A DNA stretch of 30,799 nucleotides. It comes from Stramenopiles sp. TOSAG23-3. Lineage: Eukaryota > Sar. Shown one piece after another: positions 25,588-30,799 of this stretch (its first letter is position 1; the number at the start of each line of letters is the position of its first letter). The notes under the pieces are model-generated. The model was given only the letters and a program-made list of their open reading frames with translations, did not search any database and had not been told where the DNA came from. Where the stretch lies: the NCBI GenBank assembly GCA_900128585.1, contig LT642226.1, forward strand, positions 1 to 30,799, written 5' to 3'. The translations under genes were made by a program, and so were the position numbers.

Positions 25588-26197
25588 ATTCTGAATGTTA
25601 ATCCCGTCGCAATGTACATGAATTACAAACTCTTAAAACGTTTTTCAGTTTTTTTTACTTTTAAAAATACGTTCTTAAAGAATTAATTGAGTTGTAGCAC
25701 CGCACCTTTACCACTACAACATAGCCCTCAACGATGGTTCCGAATACCGACCCGGACGACACTTCCCCGCAATCCCAACCCACTACTGATAATTCCTTGG
25801 ACGATTACAAGATAGATTAAACAATGTCGTTAAAGCAAAATTAAACCTGATATATAAAAAACAAATTATATATTACCAAGTATTAGGTTTCTCCGCTCCT
25901 CTTTTATACTGTCATGTGTTAATTCATCTACTGATTCAGATCATAAATGGATTACATCTGAGAATGATAGTCAAGACTAAGTGACAAGGGTATATCGATA
26001 AGTAAGACCGGACTTTAAATTTAATTACTTAAATAACAGCCAATTTTCTTGTTTTTTTTAATTGTACTTACATAATAAAAAATAACAGCCAATTTTTCTT
26101 GAAAAAATTGGACTTAAAAATAACAGAGCCAATTTTTTGTTTTTAATTAAGCGTACGCCTTATACTTAAGGACTTAAAATATCAGCCAGTTTTTTGT
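25588..26197. other. Repeat-rich convergent 3' spacer
   Basis: No intact gene. It contains a decayed copy of the repeat-borne coding fragment (25734-26005) and then four copies of the 3' motif (26022-26204). Confidence 0.65.
25734..26005 (+). pseudogene. Decayed copy of the repeat-borne coding fragment
   Basis: 25921-26005 matches 4013-4098 base by base over most of its length and reads STDSDHKWITSENDSQD-stop-VTRVYR-stop, so it is broken by at least two stops. 25734-25820 is a 28-codon open frame (MVPNTDPDDTSPQSQPTTDN...) whose nucleotides weakly resemble 3838-3895, so the two may be the start of one element split by ~100 bp of unrelated AT-rich sequence. The link between the parts is tentative. 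Confidence 0.5.
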
Positions 26198-26204
26198 TTA
26201 TATT
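26022..26204 (-). repeat. Four tandem copies of the TTGGCTGTTATTT 3' motif
   Basis: Copies of AATAACAGCCAATTTT-type sequence lie at about 26022-26062, 26080-26110, 26113-26148 and 26176-26204. All face the same way, so they read AAAATTGGCTGTTATT in the sense of the membrane-protein gene. The last overlaps its stop codon (26198-26200). Confidence 0.8.
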
Positions 26205-28137
26205 ACCTCTCGCCCTACCTCTCCTCTAATTTTAGTCGGTGTTACTGCTTCAATATCTTGCGCACCAAACAATGGGTTGAGTGTAGCGGACTGCGATGAT
26301 AAAACCACCGAGCTTCGAACCGCGCTTGCCCTAGATTTACGCCGACTTGCTCTTCTCGTTTTTTGCCGTTGTGTTATTTTCCTTCTTTTCTTGCGATCCT
26401 GGCTAAACCGGAGTGCCAAAAAGTGCTCTTTGTGGACTCTATCCAGATTGGCCATAACTATATACGCACAAATATACAAGGGTATTTCTTGAAACAGCTT
26501 TTGTTGTACCTTGAATATGATACTGCAAATTATGTGGCTCAACAAAGTCGTTGTTACCCCAATAAAGGCGGGAACGCGGCGAGTGGTTAAGATGAGACAC
26601 AAAATTTGAAGGACCCACACCGTATACGTTCTTAACGATGTCCCCCCTACGCAAATCGTTTGGGCAGCTTCAAATACCCTGAAATCACATTCGTGACCAC
26701 TGGCATTATTCATTTTGCAGACATTAGTGAAAAAATCCGGTGTTGATGCTGCAATATCCAATGGATCTTTATTATCAATCTTTCCCAGCAATTCCGTCCA
26801 TTCGGGCCCGGTTAAGTTTTTTGTTTCATCATTTAACGGGACCATTAATGCAAAATGGGTGTCTGCTATGTCGAACGCATTTTCAATTACTACCACCCAT
26901 AATATGGAGATAATTACCGGAACAAAGAACAGTAATATCAAGCTGATAATTTTGTTTTTTGTCGTATCTTTTTTATACGACTTTGGCCATTTTGCCACGA
27001 TCATTACGCTTGCAAGCCCTGCAAGAAATGACAATGGCACATGAGTTTTTAAGAGCAGAAAAATATTGTTTAACAACTTTGTGTGAAGTGGTTACCTGGA
27101 GATTGATACTTTCGCAAAATATTGAAACTCTTAAATGGAAGGGGCAAACGCACAAAACAGTACACGAATATAATAACAACACAAGAAAACATCGAGGTAA
27201 CAATCTTTCTTCGTATATATTTTGTTCGTTTAAGTCGATGAAAACCGCGATATTCTATTTGAAGTTTTGGATCTATGAATTCTGCTGTCCACTTGTGTAA
27301 CAAAGAATCAAACATATCTTCCTTTAATTCTGGTGTGTCCCACACTTCTCCAGCAATCAAAAAACTTCTTCGACTAGCGATTTCAGTCCTGTACGCGTGT
27401 AATACTGCATACAACAATGAAATCCCCGTTGAAAAACACAAACTCAAAAAATTCGTCAAATTGGCTAAACCTCCAATCGATGTAATGACGAGAATAAGTT
27501 CTATGACCGAAGATGTGAGCCCAAACTTTAGGGACGTAATAAATTTTGTTTGAAGCCCCAAAGCACTGAACCACACAATTGCTTTTACCATAGGGGATAT
27601 AAAATATGCACGACAGTCAGGTATGTCCTTTTTTGTTACGGATTCAGCCGTGCGAAACATGAAATTATCGATTGATAGTGAAATTGAGACAAAGAATAGT
27701 GCCCCACAAACGACTGTATCATAATGTTTTTTCAGCAAGTCCGGTTTTGTAATGGCCAATACAACTAACATTACAGACGGTACGAGACCTATTGGTACGA
27801 CCCAAGCTTTGAAGAATTCTTTGCGAGCGAAAAACCAAAGTTTAATTACAAATACTATTATGCACACGGTGCCAAACAAAATGACGGACCACTCTTTGTG
27901 AATTCGCCATTGGCTCATAAACTTTTCCTCTAATTCTTTGTTTTGAAATTCTAACGTCTTGATGTTTAGTTCTTCAACTTCTATGTCATGCCGGATCAGC
28001 TCGGCTTTTAGTTGTCGCAATGAACGGGACACAGGATTAACTTCTTGGCAACAGCTCTTATGCTCTGCACCATGGCGGTATTGTTTCTTCGTCGTAAGAT
28101 TTTCCTCTTTCTGGATTTCGCAACAACAGCAGCACAT
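26198..28137 (-). CDS. Polytopic membrane protein, two exons, unrecognised family
   Basis: Exons 28137-27096 and 27018-26198 join across a 77-nt intron in phase 1 to give 620 residues. The second frame has no ATG near its 5' end, so it is not a separate gene. The N-terminus MCCCCC could be palmitoylated. A coiled coil follows (about 38-75). Likely transmembrane segments lie at about 84-104, 112-130, 139-157, 178-195, 203-224, 229-249, 312-332, 371-392, 478-493, 496-516 and 526-539. A loop of ~85 residues (about 393-477) has cysteines and two N-glycosylation sequons (NLT, NAS), so it is probably extracellular or lumenal. The C-terminal ~75 residues carry an Arg/Lys cluster (KKRRKITQRQKTRRASRRKS). 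I know no family with this arrangement; a transporter, channel or receptor is possible. Confidence 0.8.
27019..27095 (-). other. Phase-1 spliceosomal intron (77 nt)
   Basis: On the minus strand CTCCAG|GTAACC is the donor and TTTCTTGCAG|GGC the acceptor, with a pyrimidine-rich end. The exon before it contributes one base of a Gly codon and the exon after it two, so SP-G-LASVMIV joins in frame. It removes the stop that would otherwise follow QSPGNHFTQSC. Confidence 0.85.
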
Positions 28138-28697
28138 GTTGCCAGGCCTTACTAAAATAGATCGTATTGTGATTCAAAACAAGGGATAAAAGGGTCTTTA
28201 AAATACCATCAAATACAATTCTGGCGGTGAAGAGAATGTGGTACGTTCCGCCATATGAATGTCCGCCATCAGAGTGGAAAGTGTAAAAATGTAGTGTGTC
28301 CGCCATCCGAGTGGAAAATATAAAAATGTATATTAACGATGTGATTGATTGTTGTAATAATTATATATATGTGACACGTAATACTATATATAATATATGA
28401 GGAGAGATAGTAATATAATTTAATACCTGTACCAATATAATAATGATGATGTACAGTATAAGACGACTATAACTTTATTAATTTTTTTAAATGATAAGTG
28501 GTGTAGTAGTGTCTAATATTACAAGTGAGATGTTGTGTGGTGGTGGTTGCGAGGTGCCTTACATGCAGACAGTGAAGCTTTTTTTGGTGGCCTTCGATAT
28601 ATTATAAATAAAATTAATTCAATTTGTTCAAATATACTTACTGGGGTATGTACGAGTAGCTTTAAATTGATCTTTTAATATTGATTATCCAATTTCG
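28138..28697. other. Spacer upstream of the membrane-protein gene
   Basis: No gene. AT-rich, with an AGACGACT octamer at 28461-28468 (324 bp from the membrane-protein start) and a direct repeat at 28261-28330. The 3' end of the 28698-30608 gene faces it from the right. Confidence 0.55.
28261..28330. repeat. 33-bp direct repeat, 124 bp upstream of the membrane-protein gene
   Basis: Unit 1 (28261-28293) and unit 2 (28298-28330) both read GTCCGCCATC[A/C]GAGTGGAAA then TATAAAAATGTA-like sequence, differing at three sites. A partial unit (GTTCCGCCATATGAAT) precedes them at 28245-28260. Position suggests a promoter element, but no factor site is recognised. Confidence 0.85.
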
Positions 28698-30608
28698 CTA
28701 ACAGCAACTTCCCGCGGAATTTCGCCTATCCGGGGTCAACAAGCGACGCCGACGTCTACTGCTGGCTCGGGAAGAGGTAGATTTGCTGTTTTGGGAAACA
28801 GATTGGCAGGACGGGGGAGCGACGGTTACAGTAGAGCCTTGGACTCGCGCTGCAGCAAAAGTCACCCATTTGCAATTAAAATTATGTTTGGCGTCGTCGG
28901 CGTGTGCTGCCCTATATGCTATATGGATTTCACTAACAGCGGAGAGAGGCCCGTCGCACATATACTTACGGCAACCGCGTTCGCCCATTTTTGCACAATT
29001 AATTTCCACGACCAAATTCCTGTCATGCACAGAAACATCAATGGCGTGGTGGGCACTGTGACCACACGCATCGCTCACAGCTTCTAGATCATACACGCGT
29101 TCGTTGTCCTTTTTATTGTAATCGTCCACCAGAGTGTTCACAAATTCTCTGGGGAGTAATGCATCAAGACTGACGGCGGCACCGTTTATGCCTTTTTCTA
29201 CATCAAAAAATTTTGGTACGCCGCATAAGTACCTTCTCGCCATCTTGTTTTCTTCCGAACTGGAGTTCCACCAATGGCTATTCTCTTTTTCCATGAGCTG
29301 ATCTTCAAAATCGTTGCCTAGGAAGCATTTTCCGTGGAAGGCTTCAGCTTTTGCGTCGTTATTTCCACTTCGTGGACAAAACAACTCAGCATTAAACTTT
29401 CTTTCATTCTCACAGTGGATAATTCGATTATCCTGCTCCGTCCGAGTGTCTTCAACATCACTGCTGCCGTCTGTGGTTTTAATCGCAACGCACTCTTTCA
29501 TAAGTTCATAAATTTTGTTTTCAATTGTTATGTTCTTTCCTCGAATTAATTCATACATCTCCTCCAATTTTGAGCAATTGCGAAATTTCTTTGGTTTTAT
29601 TTTACCGTCTGATTTGCCCTGAAGCAAGGTTTGAACTTCTTTGTTGCTGTCGCCATTTACATCAAGCGCAATATCAATGTATTTGCGGACCTCCTTTTCG
29701 CTCAAGGATCCCATCAATGATCGTTGCTGTGCCTTACTCAGCGCCCGACTGTTTAGCTCGTTCGTAATTTCAATAAATACATCTTGTGTAGTTTTTTGGT
29801 CTGTCAATTTTTCTTTCGCGAATGGTGCAGTAATTTCACAAGGTGCCCCATTCTTGACACATTTGTCTACTTGGTCGAACAAAGACTCGAGTCCTGACTC
29901 CAAATTCTCCACGTTAACGCTCACTTTGCATTTTCCATTTATGACCGTCACATTTTTGCAGGTATCAGCAATATGATCTAAAATGTCATTTATCTCTTGC
30001 ATTGTCTCGTGGGTCACCTGCTTCGCCATAGCAAAATTCTTTAACTTACCGTCCACTATTGCGGACGCCGCTGATAAAGCTTCCTTTGATGCTTCAGCAC
30101 CCTGAACAATCTTCTTCACGGCAGCGTCACTACGCTCCATGTGTTTCACGGACGCTAAGTGCGTCATTGCTGGCTCTTTCACAGCTGGTTCTTGTAGCAT
30201 CTCTTTTTCTGGTGTGGCGTTTTCAGCTTCGGCGTTTCCAGCTTCGGCGGGTTCCGCTGTGGCTTCGGGCTCTGCAGACGCAGTGCTAAACAGATCCCTC
30301 AGCGCTGGGGCGTCTTCAATATCTAAAAGCACAGACTCTCTCCCGCACTTACCTGCCAACTTGCAATTAATTTTGTCCTTCACGTCGTTGGTGAATCCTT
30401 CGACTAATTTCGTGACAAAATCATCACATTGATTTTCCAAAGACTTCTCCGTGCCCACCTCCAACATTTTCAAGATAAATTTGTTTACTTCGGCCTCTTT
30501 TTCATCGACCAACTGATCCATACTTAGAGGCTCGCCCGCCATGGTGAAAGTGCTGCCGCACACCAAGGCAATGGCAATAAGGATTGAAACTTGAAAGATA
30601 CTCTTCAT
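28698..30608 (-). CDS. Unrecognised secreted protein with EF-hand-like loop
   Basis: The open frame reaches 30683, but the ATG at 30608 gives a typical signal peptide (MKSIFQVSILIAIALVCGST) and a 636-residue protein; another ATG at 30662 is less likely. I do not recognise a family. The chain is charged, with an Ala/Glu/Pro low-complexity stretch (~112-145) and Cys-containing segments, and has a single EF-hand-like loop, DVNGDSNKEVQT (316-327), that could bind calcium but departs from the consensus. The C-terminal third is cysteine-rich (CENERKFNAELFC, CGVPKFF, CAKMGERGCRKYMC, FNCKWV) and ends in a Ser/Arg tail (RRRRRLLTPDRR) closing with CC. It is probably secreted or lumenal and disulfide-bonded. 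A GPI signal or membrane span is not seen. Confidence 0.75.
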   Translation of the reverse strand: MKSIFQVSILIAIALVCGSTFTMAGEPLSMDQLVDEKEAEVNKFILKMLEVGTEKSLENQCDDFVTKLVEGFTNDVKDKINCKLAGKCGRESVLLDIEDAPALRDLFSTASAEPEATAEPAEAGNAEAENATPEKEMLQEPAVKEPAMTHLASVKHMERSDAAVKKIVQGAEASKEALSAASAIVDGKLKNFAMAKQVTHETMQEINDILDHIADTCKNVTVINGKCKVSVNVENLESGLESLFDQVDKCVKNGAPCEITAPFAKEKLTDQKTTQDVFIEITNELNSRALSKAQQRSLMGSLSEKEVRKYIDIALDVNGDSNKEVQTLLQGKSDGKIKPKKFRNCSKLEEMYELIRGKNITIENKIYELMKECVAIKTTDGSSDVEDTRTEQDNRIIHCENERKFNAELFCPRSGNNDAKAEAFHGKCFLGNDFEDQLMEKENSHWWNSSSEENKMARRYLCGVPKFFDVEKGINGAAVSLDALLPREFVNTLVDDYNKKDNERVYDLEAVSDACGHSAHHAIDVSVHDRNLVVEINCAKMGERGCRKYMCDGPLSAVSEIHIAYRAAHADDAKHNFNCKWVTFAAARVQGSTVTVAPPSCQSVSQNSKSTSSRASSRRRRRLLTPDRRNSAGSCC

Positions 30609-30799
30609 TTTATACACCCAAACCGTTGTCTCTTTCGCGTGAACGCTTTCTAATCGAATCATTCTCTTTCCTCGCAACTTCACTTCTCACATTTTCATGC
30701 ATTCATGTATTACTCGTTCCTGTTCACACACATAACATTCATACATACAAAAATGTGAATCCTTCCTTGTTTGGGATAGCATTATTAAATATGTACAAT
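30609..30799. other. 5' flank of the secreted protein gene, window end
   Basis: No feature is supported apart from CATTCATGCATTCATG-like short repeats near 30694-30750. It is the presumed promoter of the 28698-30608 gene and is cut by the window edge. Confidence 0.4.

Noticed and set aside
27019-27076. The frame opening at 27076 as a separate gene
   Set aside because: It opens at a TTG with no nearby ATG, and its first 19 codons lie inside a clean GT-AG intron.

Overview
The window looks like nuclear DNA of a unicellular eukaryote. Two genes each carry one short GT-AG intron (63 and 77 nt). The rest are single long open frames. Coding DNA is near-balanced in base composition, while the spacers are very AT-rich and full of AAT/ATT runs, TACC/GGTA motifs and small repeats. 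The gene set (soluble-adenylyl-cyclase-like enzyme, kelch/EGF surface protein, GT32 glycosyltransferase, signal-peptide ankyrin protein) would suit a protist, possibly a stramenopile alga. That lineage call is inference from family resemblance only.

Layout. 1-302 is a foldback repeat. 920-2077 is an AKR7-type aldo/keto reductase (+). 2742-3467 is a two-exon secreted 2H-phosphoesterase-like protein (+). 3838-4166 is a decayed repeat-borne coding fragment. 4610-5611 is a GT32/OCH1-like glycosyltransferase (+). 6028-6915 is a dimethylarginine dimethylaminohydrolase (-). 7213-7399 is a second, half copy of the foldback repeat. 7637-12604 is a 1655-residue kelch plus EGF-repeat surface protein (-). 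12605-14791 is an empty, low-complexity divergent spacer. 14792-19522 is a soluble-adenylyl-cyclase-like protein with an added PH domain (+); its 3' end is probably frameshifted in a 15-G run.

19603-20367 holds an assembly gap and nested repeats. 20368-21936 is an unrecognised basic protein with a W-x-T-x-K-K repeat (-). 23266-23826 is a secreted or anchored ankyrin protein (-). 24814-25587 is an LRR protein resembling LRMDA (+). 25588-26197 is a repeat-rich spacer. 26198-28137 is one polytopic membrane protein gene interrupted by an intron (-). 28698-30608 is an unrecognised secreted protein (-).

The genes do not form an operon or an obvious pathway. Several encode secretory-pathway or surface products and one is a cAMP-signalling enzyme, but no shared function can be claimed. 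The most interesting non-gene signals are three. A short motif (TTGGCTGTTATTTA-like) recurs downstream of several genes, always in the sense of the nearest gene. An AGACGACT octamer lies 248-446 bp upstream of six start codons. Decayed copies of a peptide-coding repeat occur in three or four places. I saw no tRNA, rRNA, CRISPR array or prokaryote-like element.
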